This document shows, in pieces, positions 34,245 through 42,470 of a DNA stretch of 42,859 nucleotides; within the stretch, counting starts at the first letter, position 1; each line of letters begins with the position of its first letter. A program made the translations under genes and the position numbers. The stretch is taken from the NCBI GenBank assembly GCA_036443405.1, contig JAZFYD010000171.1:1-42859 (forward strand), given 5' to 3'. The notes below the pieces were generated by a model. The model saw only the letters and a program-made list of their open reading frames with translations. It made no database searches and was not told the origin of the DNA. This DNA is from JAZFYD01 sp036443405 (GTDB lineage: Bacteria > Planctomycetota > PLA2).

Positions 34245-34372
34245 ACATGCCGTGCCTTCCCGAATGGGTCGGCAAATTCGGCCTGCCGCGCGGATTTTGC
34301 GGAGGAGCCGCCGCCCAACCGGCTGTGCGGAATCCTCACGGCGTCACGCTTTGCCGCGCCCCTTTGCGGTGG

Positions 34373-34378
34373 TAGCTT
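34373..34378 (+). promoter_or_regulatory. -10-like box TAGCTT, 6 nt before an ATG start
   Basis: TAGCTT is followed by GCGCGG and ATG 34385 of the acyl-CoA dehydrogenase gene. It fits TANNNT with the same 6-nt spacing seen at 6917, 24443 and 27432. No Shine-Dalgarno is present. Confidence 0.4.
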
Positions 34379-34384
34379 GCGCGG

Positions 34385-35554
34385 ATGACTTACCAGGCCG
34401 CCGATTTCTTCGACCTCGACTCCCTCCTCACCGAGGAGGAGCGGATGATTCGCGATTCGGTCCGGGATTGGGTAAGCGAGAAGGTCGTTCCGATCATCGG
34501 GGATCACTACCTCGCGGGCACGTTCCCGGACGAGCTCATCCCCCAGATGGCGGAGATGGGGCTCCTGGGCGCGTCGTTGGAGGGCTACGGGCTGCCTGGG
34601 CTCGGCGGGGTCGCCTACGGGCTGATCCTCCAGGAGCTGGAGCGCGGCGATAGCGGACTCCGCTCGTTCGCGTCGGTCCAGGGCTCGTTGGCGATGTGGC
34701 CGATCTGGGCGTTCGGATCCGAGGAGCAAAAAGAGCGCTGGCTCCCGGCGATGCATGCCGGCAAGGCGATCGGCTGCTTCGGCCTGACCGAACCCGACCA
34801 CGGCTCGGACCCCGGCGGCATGGTGACCAAGGCGGTCCAAAACGGCGACAAGTTCGTCTTGAACGGCGCCAAGATGTGGATCACGAACGGCACGGTCGCG
34901 GACGTCGCCGTGGTCTGGGCAAAGCTCGACGGGGTCGTCCGCGGGTTCTTAGTGGAAAAGGGCACGCCCGGATTCAGCGCGCCTCTGACGACGAAGAAGT
35001 ACTCGCTGCGCGCGTCGGTGACATCGGAGCTGATCTTCGAGGACGTCGAAATCCCGGAGTCGAACATGCTACCGGGCGTGAAGGGCCTCAAGGGGCCGCT
35101 CAACTGCCTCAGCCAGGCGCGGAGCGGCATCGCCTGGGGCGTGTGCGGCGCGGCGATGGCGTGCTACGACGAGGCGCGGCAATACACGCTGAGCCGCACG
35201 CAGTTCGGCAAGCCGTTGGCTTCGTTTCAGCTCGTGCAGGCGAAACTCGCGCAGATGCTCACCGAGATCACGAAGATGCAGTTGATGAACCTGCAGCTCA
35301 TGCGCATGAAGGAAAAGGGCAAGGTGTCGGCATCGCAGGTCTCGATGGCGAAGCGCAACGGCTGCTACGAGGCACTCAAGATCGCCCGCACGTGCCGCGA
35401 CATGCTCGGTGCGAACGGCATCACCGCCGAGTACCAGGTGATGCGCCACATGTGCAACCTCGAGTCGATCATCACGTATGAGGGCACGCACGACATCCAC
35501 GGCCTGATCCTGGGGCACGAGATCACGGGCATTCAGGCCTTTCGTGGTGATTGA
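34385..35554 (+). CDS. gcdH: Glutaryl-CoA dehydrogenase-like acyl-CoA dehydrogenase
   Basis: 389 residues. FAD-binding and substrate blocks run in family order: GCFGLTEPDHGSDPGGM, NGAKMWITNGTVADV, SRTQFGKPLASFQLVQAKLAQM, and LGANGITAEYQVMRHMCNLESIITYEGTHDIHGLILGHEITGIQAF. The catalytic base is Glu366 in TYEGTHD. The TYEGTHDIHxLILGxxITGIQAF ending is characteristic of glutaryl-CoA dehydrogenase, which oxidises and decarboxylates glutaryl-CoA to crotonyl-CoA in lysine/tryptophan breakdown. No other genes of that route are nearby, so a different short-chain acyl-CoA remains possible. Confidence 0.88.
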   Translation: MTYQAADFFDLDSLLTEEERMIRDSVRDWVSEKVVPIIGDHYLAGTFPDELIPQMAEMGLLGASLEGYGLPGLGGVAYGLILQELERGDSGLRSFASVQGSLAMWPIWAFGSEEQKERWLPAMHAGKAIGCFGLTEPDHGSDPGGMVTKAVQNGDKFVLNGAKMWITNGTVADVAVVWAKLDGVVRGFLVEKGTPGFSAPLTTKKYSLRASVTSELIFEDVEIPESNMLPGVKGLKGPLNCLSQARSGIAWGVCGAAMACYDEARQYTLSRTQFGKPLASFQLVQAKLAQMLTEITKMQLMNLQLMRMKEKGKVSASQVSMAKRNGCYEALKIARTCRDMLGANGITAEYQVMRHMCNLESIITYEGTHDIHGLILGHEITGIQAFRGD

Positions 35555-35566
35555 CGGGAGTCTCTG

Positions 35567-36184
35567 TTGACTGGAGAGTCGCAACCGGCGCGGCGCGACA
35601 GGCGCGTGTTCAACGCGATCTTTCTCGCGACGCTCGTCGGAATTCTCGCCGCGCTCGTCAACATGGTGGTCGCGGATCGCGCGCCGAGCGACCGTCCTGA
35701 CGAACCGGTCGAAACCGGTTTTCGCGCGGATCCGGATCGTGACCTGCCCGGCCCGGATTACATCCCCGAGGGTGCGCCGCTCAAACCACCGCCGGCGGCG
35801 CCGCCGCGCGCGGGGTACAAGACCATCGACTTCGACACGCTCTCGGCGTTCGATTACGACGCCGAGGCCAACGTGGTCCCCGAAGATGTCGAGGCGCTCT
35901 CGGGCACGCTCGTCGAGCTTTTGGGCGTGATGTACTACGGCGTCGAGGATCCGGATCGCGTCGAGGACTTCTACCTGATGCCGAGCCACCTCGTGTGTTG
36001 CTTCGGCACCCCGCGCGCGAACGACACCGTCTCGGTGAAGCTCAAGAAGGGCTCCCACACCCAGTACGTCTTGAACTACTACCTGATCCGCGGACGCATC
36101 ACGGTGGAGTTGTTACGCGACAACGCGGGCAACGCGCTTGCGCTCTACCGCATCACCGACGCGGAAGCCGAGGTCCTCGAGTAA
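35567..36184 (+). CDS. Membrane-anchored protein, DUF3299-like
   Basis: 205 residues from TTG 35567, with GGGAG 7 nt upstream. One membrane helix (FNAIFLATLVGILAALVNMVV, about 15-35), a Pro-rich linker, then a domain from about 85: TIDFDTLSAFDYDAEANVVPEDVEALSGTLVELLGVMYYGVEDPDRVEDFYLMPSHLVCCFGTP. The order (set-point W/F..L..F.Y, P..V..L.G..V...G, F.L.P....CCFG.P) resembles the DUF3299 family of small periplasmic proteins. It is 12 bp after the dehydrogenase gene and probably co-transcribed. Function unknown. Its stop is inside a palindrome shared with the convergent gene. Confidence 0.7.
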   Translation: MTGESQPARRDRRVFNAIFLATLVGILAALVNMVVADRAPSDRPDEPVETGFRADPDRDLPGPDYIPEGAPLKPPPAAPPRAGYKTIDFDTLSAFDYDAEANVVPEDVEALSGTLVELLGVMYYGVEDPDRVEDFYLMPSHLVCCFGTPRANDTVSVKLKKGSHTQYVLNYYLIRGRITVELLRDNAGNALALYRITDAEAEVLE

Positions 36185-36201
36185 CGCGACGCGTTACTCG
36201 A
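36177..36201. terminator. Palindrome shared by two convergent stop codons (probable bidirectional hairpin)
   Basis: TCGAGTAACGCG (36177-36188) and CGCGTTACTCGA (36190-36201) are exact reverse complements around a single A. The TAA of the plus-strand gene (36182-36184) and of the minus-strand gene (36194-36196) lie in opposite arms. It forms a hairpin in either transcript; no T-tract is present. Confidence 0.6.
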
Positions 36202-37834
36202 AATCTTCTTCCATCGCCGCCTGGGCGGCGAGTTCCCGCGCTTCCTGCGCCTTGATGACGCGGTCCGCGATCTTCACGGCTTCCTTCACCGGCCAGCTGC
36301 CGCGCCAGTGGAGATGCCCCTCCCAGACGCTGACGACCGTCGTGATGTAGACCTCGTCCGGCAGGCTCGCGATCGCCTGGGCCACATCGGGAACACCCGC
36401 GAGCATGAAGATCATCGCGAACGGCTTGAACCCGCCGATGTTTATCGAGAACGCGAGATTGTGCCGGCGCTCGCCGAGGTCCTGAATCGCCTTCGCATGC
36501 GGGTGCTCGACCGTCTCGCCCTTTTGCACGCGATCGATCAGGCGCTTGATCGAACCCATCGGATCGAGACCCGACGCGGTCAGCATCAGGTTGTTCACGA
36601 CCGCGACGCAACTCGTCTGGGTCTGCGCTCCGCCCGCCGGCATGCCCGGCATCGGAATCGCGATCTTCGTGGTCATCTTGTGGATCGCAACCGTGTTGTA
36701 CGTCTCGACGGCGCGCTCGAGTTGCAGGTCGAAGTCGAGACCGAGTTTTCTAACCGCAGCGGTGATTCCCGCGGTGTCGAGCTTGGCAAACGCGGCGTCC
36801 AGGTCTGCGTCCGGCTTGCCCTCGACGATGCTGATCGATGTCGGCATGCCCAGCACGGCGCCCAGATCTACGGAGACGGCCATGCGGCCGGTGAGTTTGT
36901 CCCAGATGTGGGAGTTGGAGAGGATCGCGCGCGATACGGGCGCACCAACCTCGTCGCCCAGCGCCGCGGCGGCGAACTGGGAGATCTCCTTGCCGGGCCA
37001 GTCCGGGTTGCTGACGGCGTCCATGACAAGGAACGAACTCTTCGGCAGGTAACCGATGAGCGGGTTTTCGCCCGGCGTTCCGGCACGGCCGATGAACCCG
37101 CGCAGCGGCGCGCCATCGCGGACACGAAGGATGCCCTGGCTGTGCAGTTGGCCCTGTTTCCACGTGAACGTGTAGTCGAGACTCTCGACGCCGTACATGG
37201 AATCGCGCGCGAGGGAACCGACGGCGGCCGAGAGTTTCCTGGCATCGATGGCACCAAGCGGAGCCCCGGCAAGTTCCTCGAGAAGTTTCGCGAGCCCAAC
37301 TTCGATCAGCGTTCGATTCTCGTCCGCAAGCTCGGCGATGTAGACCTTGATGCCGACGTCCCCGCCGAGAAACGGCGTGGCGCGGCCGCGGGTTTCCAGC
37401 GCGAGCAGCGCCTCTTTCGCGATGCAGAGATAGTCGCCACGGACCTCGCCGGTCTTTTCATCCTTGAGTTCGCGCGGCACCCAGCGCGAGCCCGGCTCGA
37501 TCGGGAGGAAGAGCATGTTCTCTTCGGTGAGGAAGTCGAACGTGACGAACATCGGACGTGTGCGGTCGAACGGATCCTCGGCGTCGAGGCCGAGCCCGTG
37601 GATCACCGTCGCGGAGAGCGGCAACCGGCGCATGGACGCCGCGGCGTCGCGGTCCACCATCTGCACGAACGGATGAACCTGCAGCGCGATCGCGTCGAGG
37701 CGGTCCAGTGACGGAAGCCGTAGCGCGATCTTGGCTCGCTTCGGGAAGAACGCCGTAACCGGCTCCGCGGTCTCTCCCGCCATGACGGCGGGCGCGGCAA
37801 GAACGAAGAGGATGAGGGTGCTCAGGAGTCGCAT
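36194..37834 (-). CDS. Exported protein of unknown function
   Basis: 546 residues from ATG 37834, overlapping the M50 protease stop by 13 bp. Signal peptide MRLLSTLILFVLAAPAVMA, then a large mature domain beginning ETAEPVTAFFPKRAKIALRLPSLDRLDAIALQV. The pattern of repeated substrate-like beta segments (KSSFLVMDAVSNPDWPGKEISQF, GRMAVSVDLGAVLGMPTSISIVEGKPDADLDAAFAKL, NNLMLTASGLDPMGSIKRLIDRV) resembles the DUF3352-type exported proteins found in planctomycetes, but I cannot confirm the family. No catalytic motif is seen. Predicted periplasmic. The membrane protease upstream may be linked through co-transcription. Confidence 0.75.
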   Translation of the reverse strand: MRLLSTLILFVLAAPAVMAGETAEPVTAFFPKRAKIALRLPSLDRLDAIALQVHPFVQMVDRDAAASMRRLPLSATVIHGLGLDAEDPFDRTRPMFVTFDFLTEENMLFLPIEPGSRWVPRELKDEKTGEVRGDYLCIAKEALLALETRGRATPFLGGDVGIKVYIAELADENRTLIEVGLAKLLEELAGAPLGAIDARKLSAAVGSLARDSMYGVESLDYTFTWKQGQLHSQGILRVRDGAPLRGFIGRAGTPGENPLIGYLPKSSFLVMDAVSNPDWPGKEISQFAAAALGDEVGAPVSRAILSNSHIWDKLTGRMAVSVDLGAVLGMPTSISIVEGKPDADLDAAFAKLDTAGITAAVRKLGLDFDLQLERAVETYNTVAIHKMTTKIAIPMPGMPAGGAQTQTSCVAVVNNLMLTASGLDPMGSIKRLIDRVQKGETVEHPHAKAIQDLGERRHNLAFSINIGGFKPFAMIFMLAGVPDVAQAIASLPDEVYITTVVSVWEGHLHWRGSWPVKEAVKIADRVIKAQEARELAAQAAMEEDFE

Positions 37835-38346
37835 GACTCGGACAGCATACCGTCCGATTCCTGCTTTGCTCCGCGACGCAACGCGGCGAGAACGCGCCCA
37901 CCGTCGGCCGGAGGAATCGGCAGGAGGTTGCCGAGGCCCATGACGAGGTTGGCCGTAAACAACAGATCGGGCCACGAGCAGCGGGCGATCCGGAGGTTGA
38001 ATTCGGCGCCCAGAAGCGCCAATCCCGCGGCCGCGAGAAGGTTGAAAACCGGGCCGGCCGCCGCGACGAGCGCGAGGCGGCGATCCGGAAACCGCTCAAC
38101 CAGGGCGCGGCCAAACAGCGGCCAGATACGCACCTCGACGCGCTTGGCGCCGAGTGCGAGCGCCGCCCACGCATGCGCGCTCTCGTGCAGCGCCAACACG
38201 GCGAGGATCAGCAGATAGCGCCACCAGAGCCCGTTCCAATAAAGCGCCGCCGCAACCAGGACCGTGAGCATGTGCAGACGCCAGCAGCCGCGGCCGATGG
38301 TTAGGGTGATCCAAAAGGGCCCCGCACGTTCCACACCCGTGGACAC
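37822..38346 (-). CDS. Site-2-protease-like M50 zinc metalloprotease
   Basis: 174 residues from GTG 38346 (GAGGG upstream); an in-frame ATG at 38448 would give 208 residues but leaves only 4 bp to the divergent gene. The zinc motif HESAH is inside the first membrane segment (WWRYLLILAVLALHESAHAWAA). The third zinc ligand is in NLLPIPPADGGRVL. AAGPVFNLLAAAGLALLG is another core helix. This is a minimal M50 intramembrane protease without PDZ or CBS domains. Substrate unknown; the downstream exported protein overlaps it by 13 bp. Confidence 0.85.
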   Translation of the reverse strand: MSTGVERAGPFWITLTIGRGCWRLHMLTVLVAAALYWNGLWWRYLLILAVLALHESAHAWAALALGAKRVEVRIWPLFGRALVERFPDRRLALVAAAGPVFNLLAAAGLALLGAEFNLRIARCSWPDLLFTANLVMGLGNLLPIPPADGGRVLAALRRGAKQESDGMLSESCDS

Positions 38347-38452
38347 CCGGCCCTCGGGGCCGCCCGGCTCGGGGGAGTGCAAACCGCTGCCGGACAGGGA
38401 GTTAGCTTCTCCCACCCCGGTGGACTCGGGTTTGCTACGTTCTTGCATCTAT

Positions 38453-39484
38453 ATGAAGGCCTTGCTCTGTCTTTGTCTCCTGACCGCTTTTTGCCTGCCG
38501 GAGGCGATGGCTCAGGACAACTCGGAGGCCGCACTCTTCTCAAGGGTACGAAGCAGAAGGGAGGAGGCACGAAAGAATCCGTCCACCGGCGCCATCGCCC
38601 GCTTCGACCGCAGGTCGCGCAGTTATCTGCGCAGCTTCCCAAACGGCGCGCGCAGCAGCATCGTGTTGCTCTGGCGCGGGGACATCCTGCGCGAGGTGAA
38701 ACCACGCGAGGCGTGGAAGGCCTATCGCCGTTCGAGCGAAGCCGCCGCGCGCGGACGCGCCGCACGCATCGAATTCCTGCACGCGCCGCCGGTGCCGATC
38801 CGCACCGAAGGCTGGGTCGGCGATGAGGTCGACCTCGCCAAGCCCTACAACGGTGTGACCCTCGTCGCGTTTTTTTCGTTCGCGCATCCGTTGACGCGCG
38901 ACGTGCTGAATCAGCTCGTCGGGTGGCACTTAAAGCACTTCAAACGCGGCTTGCGCATCGTCGGCGTCGCGGCCGTGGTCGATCGCCACAAACAACAGAC
39001 ACCGGCGCGGCTACGCAGCCAGATCATGGAGTACTTACTCCCGTTCCCGGTTGCGATCGACAAACAGGTGCCCGGCGGCAAGTCGCTGTCGCTAAAGACC
39101 TATCTCGGCAACAAGGTTCCGTGGTGCGTGTTGATCGACCGCTACGGACGCTTGCGCGCGGCGGAGGAACTCCCCCTGTCCGGCAACGCCCTTGCCGCGA
39201 GCGAACGCACCATCGTGAAGATGCTCGACGCACCGACCTGTGACGTGCTGCAACACCGGCTCGAGCGTGGCGAGATGGACGCGCTGGCGACGCTGTCGTC
39301 GGTGCGCAACCAGCGCGCCGTGGATGTGCTCTTTGATGTGTGGAACAAGACCAAGGACGACTCGACGAAGGATCGTGTCCAGGAAACCCTCGAAGAGATG
39401 CTGCCCGAGGGTTTCGACATCCGGACGTGGCCGAACGCACGCGGCCGGCTGCGCTACTCGCTCGAGACCGACAAGCTGCAGTGA
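38453..39484 (+). CDS. Exported thioredoxin-fold-like protein without CXXC
   Basis: 343 residues from ATG 38453. Signal peptide MKALLCLCLLTAFCLPEAMAQ, then a helical region (about 25-110). Next comes a TlpA/AhpC-like segment GWVGDEVDLAKPYNGVTLVAFFSFAHPLTRDVLNQLVGWHLKHFKRGLRIVGVAAV and LGNKVPWCVLIDRYGRLRA. The position of the CXXC redox pair is occupied by FAHPLT, so thiol-disulfide exchange in the usual way is unlikely. The C-terminal 80 residues are helical (HEAT-like, LSSVRNQRAVDVLFDVWNKTKDD). Periplasmic; may be structural or ligand-binding. Family assignment is moderate. Confidence 0.72.
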   Translation: MKALLCLCLLTAFCLPEAMAQDNSEAALFSRVRSRREEARKNPSTGAIARFDRRSRSYLRSFPNGARSSIVLLWRGDILREVKPREAWKAYRRSSEAAARGRAARIEFLHAPPVPIRTEGWVGDEVDLAKPYNGVTLVAFFSFAHPLTRDVLNQLVGWHLKHFKRGLRIVGVAAVVDRHKQQTPARLRSQIMEYLLPFPVAIDKQVPGGKSLSLKTYLGNKVPWCVLIDRYGRLRAAEELPLSGNALAASERTIVKMLDAPTCDVLQHRLERGEMDALATLSSVRNQRAVDVLFDVWNKTKDDSTKDRVQETLEEMLPEGFDIRTWPNARGRLRYSLETDKLQ

Positions 39485-39502
39485 GAAAGAAAACCCGCGA
39501 TC

Positions 39503-39572
39503 GGTGCCTGGTAAGCGGCGGAATTGCGCATCGGTGCGCACGGGAAGTTCCACCGCCGCGCCACCTGGCACC
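39503..39572. repeat. Short GGTGCC-ended inverted repeat element
   Basis: Left GGTGCCTGGTAAGCGGCGG and right end read as GGTGCCAGGTGGCGCGGCGG on the minus strand form an imperfect palindrome over 70 bp. The ends resemble those of the 172-bp element at 22639. It lies just past a gene end, as REP-type elements often do. Confidence 0.6.
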
Positions 39573-39732
39573 TTGCGCAACCAACGCGTCCGAAGTCCCG
39601 CGACGCGAACAACCCGAACCGGCGGTACTCACGAGTTCGGAAAGAACGGCTCGCCGCGAGTTCGAACCGCGGCCCGGCTACTTCGAGACCCCCTTGAGCA
39701 ACGCCGCGGCCGAACCGAACGCGTGCCGGGCC

Positions 39733-40818
39733 CTAGCCGTGGCTCGCGTGGAGCTTCACTTTGCGAACGCGGCGGGGCAGGTGGCGCTTGATGATGACTG
39801 AGCGCGGCTTCCGGAAGTAGATGTCCTTCGCGCGTTCGGGGGGATAGAGCCAGCGGTCGCGGATGACGCGCTCGAAGAGTTCCAGGTACTGGTCGCAGGA
39901 GCTCTCGATCGTGTGCGCGCTGGCGCGACAGCGGTGCGCCATGTCCTCCGTCTCGGCGGGGCTCATGGCGGCGACTTTGTGGATGACCTCGATGGCCTGA
40001 TCGTAGCTGTGCACGACCCAGCCGTTTTCGCCATCGCGGATGTACTCCGGCATGGCGCCGTTGGGCGAGGCGAGGACCGGCGTGCCGCACGCCATCGCCT
40101 CGTGGGGTGCGAGACCGAAGCTCTCCTGCACGTTCACGAGGTAGAAGAGGATCTTTGCGTTCTGGAGCTCCGTGACCTTTTTCTGACCGGTCACCATGCC
40201 GACCGGATGGAGGAACCCGGGGCGCTTTCTGGCGCGTCGCATCCAAGTGCCGCGGATCCTCGGCGTGTTCCAGAGGTCGCCACCGCACACACGGATCGGG
40301 AACTCGGTGTCGAGCGCCAGGTGCAATGCGGTCTTGGCGTTCTTCTTCCGCCACCTGAGCAACGCCATGAAGAGCATGTGCGGCATCTTCTCGGTCTGGA
40401 GCGGGTACTCCTCCACCGGGATGCCGTTCCAGATGTGAAAATCGCCGCGGTGGTTCCGCGCGTGGCTGGCGCTCACAAAGATGGTGTTCGGCGCGTGGCC
40501 GCGGAAGTGGTTGCGGCTGCCGTGTTCCGTGATCAGGAAGGGCTGCTCGGGCAGCAACTCGGGCGGGACCGCGTCTTGGAAATGGATGACGTCGGTGTCG
40601 GTCGGGAGGAGGTTGCGGTAGTCCTCGGGATCCCGCTGGAGCGGGATGAACGCGACCTCTGGGCAGATTTCGTGCACCCTGCTCCCCTCGTTCCCGAGGA
40701 CGGTGCATTTGTGGCCCCGTTTCACCAGCTCTCGCGCGAGCCAAAAGACTTCCCGCTGCACACCGCCGTAGTCCGTGGGAGGGACCAAACCCCGGGAGAG
40801 GTGCTCAACGACGTGCAT
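39733..40818 (-). CDS. Glycosyltransferase family 4 (GT-B)
   Basis: 361 residues from ATG 40818 (a TATTCT box ends 9 nt upstream). N-terminal GT-B half: LVPPTDYGGVQREVFWLARELVKRGHKCTVLG. C-terminal nucleotide-sugar half: ESFGLAPHEAMACGTPVLASPNGAMPEYIRDGENGW, the E-x7-E motif of retaining GT4 enzymes. It likely builds a surface glycan or glycolipid. The last 40 residues are strongly basic and could aid membrane contact. Single gene between the repeat element and the VWA pair; donor and acceptor unknown. Confidence 0.9.
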   Translation of the reverse strand: MHVVEHLSRGLVPPTDYGGVQREVFWLARELVKRGHKCTVLGNEGSRVHEICPEVAFIPLQRDPEDYRNLLPTDTDVIHFQDAVPPELLPEQPFLITEHGSRNHFRGHAPNTIFVSASHARNHRGDFHIWNGIPVEEYPLQTEKMPHMLFMALLRWRKKNAKTALHLALDTEFPIRVCGGDLWNTPRIRGTWMRRARKRPGFLHPVGMVTGQKKVTELQNAKILFYLVNVQESFGLAPHEAMACGTPVLASPNGAMPEYIRDGENGWVVHSYDQAIEVIHKVAAMSPAETEDMAHRCRASAHTIESSCDQYLELFERVIRDRWLYPPERAKDIYFRKPRSVIIKRHLPRRVRKVKLHASHG

Positions 40819-40887
40819 CGCGCGGCCAGAATAGGCCTTCGGGCGTCGTTTCGGAACCGGATTCCGAGGCCGGAGTGGCGCGATGCG

Positions 40888-42462
40888 TCAGTCCGATTTG
40901 CGCCTGCGCTTGGGTTTCACGGCGTAGTAATCGCCGTCGTTTTGAGTCGCGAGGGACTCCATGAAACCCGCGCTGTGTTCGCGACCGATGCCGATCGTGT
41001 GGATCACGACGCGCCGCAGCGCGTTCCACTGCTTCACGGCTTCCAACGTACGCTCGCCCTCTTTTTCGGGTTTGCCGGACGCGTTTGTCGGCGCGCCATC
41101 GGACACGAGATAGATCGCATCGGCTTTCTGCGAAACACGCGGCTGGTCCGGGTGAACACCGGCGATGCGCAGCGCAAGATCGATCGACTCGTAGGTGTTG
41201 GTCGATCCCGCGGATTCGAGTACGTCGAGTTCGCGCTTCAGTTCGCCGTAGTTCTTGTCGTTGGCCGGGCGGAGTTCGTTCCAAAGAGCCGATGCGTGAT
41301 CGGCATAGAACACAACCGTGTAGGTTGTGCCCTTGCGGAGCTTCTTGACCGCACGCAACAGTTCGCGAATCGCGTGACCGAGCCGCGACTCCTCGCGAAA
41401 GTCCGCCGGTACGGAGCGGCCCTTCACCCACTTCGGGTTGAACATGTCGACATCCATCGATCCCGAAATATCGAGCACGTAGATGATTCGCAACTCGCGC
41501 TGCGGGATGCCGTAAAAGCGGCCGCCCTTGCCCGACGCGCCCGAAATCGGCTTCCCCGCTCCGAGGGTGAGTTCGCCGGCGAGCACCGTCTCCTTGTTCT
41601 CCCGCCACCACCGTTGCCACGGCTCCGGGTACGGGCCGATTTTCTGCCCGGTGAGAATCTGCAGTTGCCGCACGAACATGCGGAAGACGCGCCCGCCCTC
41701 CTGCTCGCCACTGAGCGCGCGGATGAGCGGCTCCACGCCCTTCGGGTGTGCAAAGCGGGCCAGAGCCTGGGCCGCGGCGACCCGCACCGCGTCGTCGCGG
41801 TCCGTCAGGTAATCGATGATCGCGCCAAGCGCCTCGTCGGGCGCTTCGGTGCCGCGGCGGCCGATGCCCTGCAGGAGCGGCACGGTCTGCGCCGGTTTCT
41901 TGGTGCGGGAGAGCGCTTTCAAGAGCGCCTTCGTGCCCGCGTGGTTCGCGACCTGCACCGCGGTTGCCTGCAACAGCAACGGCGACTTCGCTTTCTTCAG
42001 GCCGACGTCCGCGAGGTATTCGATCACCTCGGGCGACTTCATCGTGCGAAGCGCGTCGAGAATCGCGCCTTGATCCGCCTCCGACGCTTCGGATTTGGCC
42101 GCGTACCGCTCCTCCTCGGCGCGTAGCTTGCGCAATTGCGCCTGCATGCCGGGCAGGCCCTTGTTCCTCGGCGACGTCTCGCGTATCCGCTGAATCTTCG
42201 CGTCGAGTTCCTCGGCCTCGTTGCGAAGACTCCAACGGCGCGTGCGGTTCTTGAGCGCGCCCGCCTCCAGACGGCTCCAAAACTCCATGAGGAACTTCGC
42301 CGCCTCGGGCATCTCGGATCGCGCGAGTTCGGACAACGCCATCGCGCGCTGCTCGGAGCGCTTCGCCGCCTTGTACTCCTTCCTGAACTGGTCGTGCACC
42401 AGTTTCCAATCCGCCGAAACAGGCAGCGCGAGCAGGAGGAGGCACAGGAGTCGGCGGTTCAT
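40888..42462 (-). CDS. Exported HEAT-repeat plus von Willebrand A domain protein
   Basis: 524 residues. Signal peptide MNRRLLCLLLLALPVSA, a coiled/helical part to about 120, HEAT repeats about 125-260 (DRDDAVRVAAAQALARFAHPKGVEPLIRAL), a linker, then a VWA domain from about 320. The MIDAS DISGSMD begins the VWA, with NTYESIDLAL and LVSDGAPT supplying the later metal contacts. VWA-MIDAS domains bind partners through a divalent cation, so this is likely a periplasmic or surface adhesion/assembly protein. The C-terminus is basic. It follows a second VWA gene by 8 bp, a tandem duplication in part. Confidence 0.85.
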   Translation of the reverse strand: MNRRLLCLLLLALPVSADWKLVHDQFRKEYKAAKRSEQRAMALSELARSEMPEAAKFLMEFWSRLEAGALKNRTRRWSLRNEAEELDAKIQRIRETSPRNKGLPGMQAQLRKLRAEEERYAAKSEASEADQGAILDALRTMKSPEVIEYLADVGLKKAKSPLLLQATAVQVANHAGTKALLKALSRTKKPAQTVPLLQGIGRRGTEAPDEALGAIIDYLTDRDDAVRVAAAQALARFAHPKGVEPLIRALSGEQEGGRVFRMFVRQLQILTGQKIGPYPEPWQRWWRENKETVLAGELTLGAGKPISGASGKGGRFYGIPQRELRIIYVLDISGSMDVDMFNPKWVKGRSVPADFREESRLGHAIRELLRAVKKLRKGTTYTVVFYADHASALWNELRPANDKNYGELKRELDVLESAGSTNTYESIDLALRIAGVHPDQPRVSQKADAIYLVSDGAPTNASGKPEKEGERTLEAVKQWNALRRVVIHTIGIGREHSAGFMESLATQNDGDYYAVKPKRRRKSD

Positions 42463-42470
42463 CGGCGGAG

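Noticed and set aside
36308..37711. 467-codon open frame on the plus strand
   Set aside because: Antisense to the exported protein that has a proper signal peptide; Arg/Asp/His-rich shadow translation.
39913..42126. 737-codon open frame on the plus strand
   Set aside because: Covers the GT4 and VWA genes antisense; no motif.
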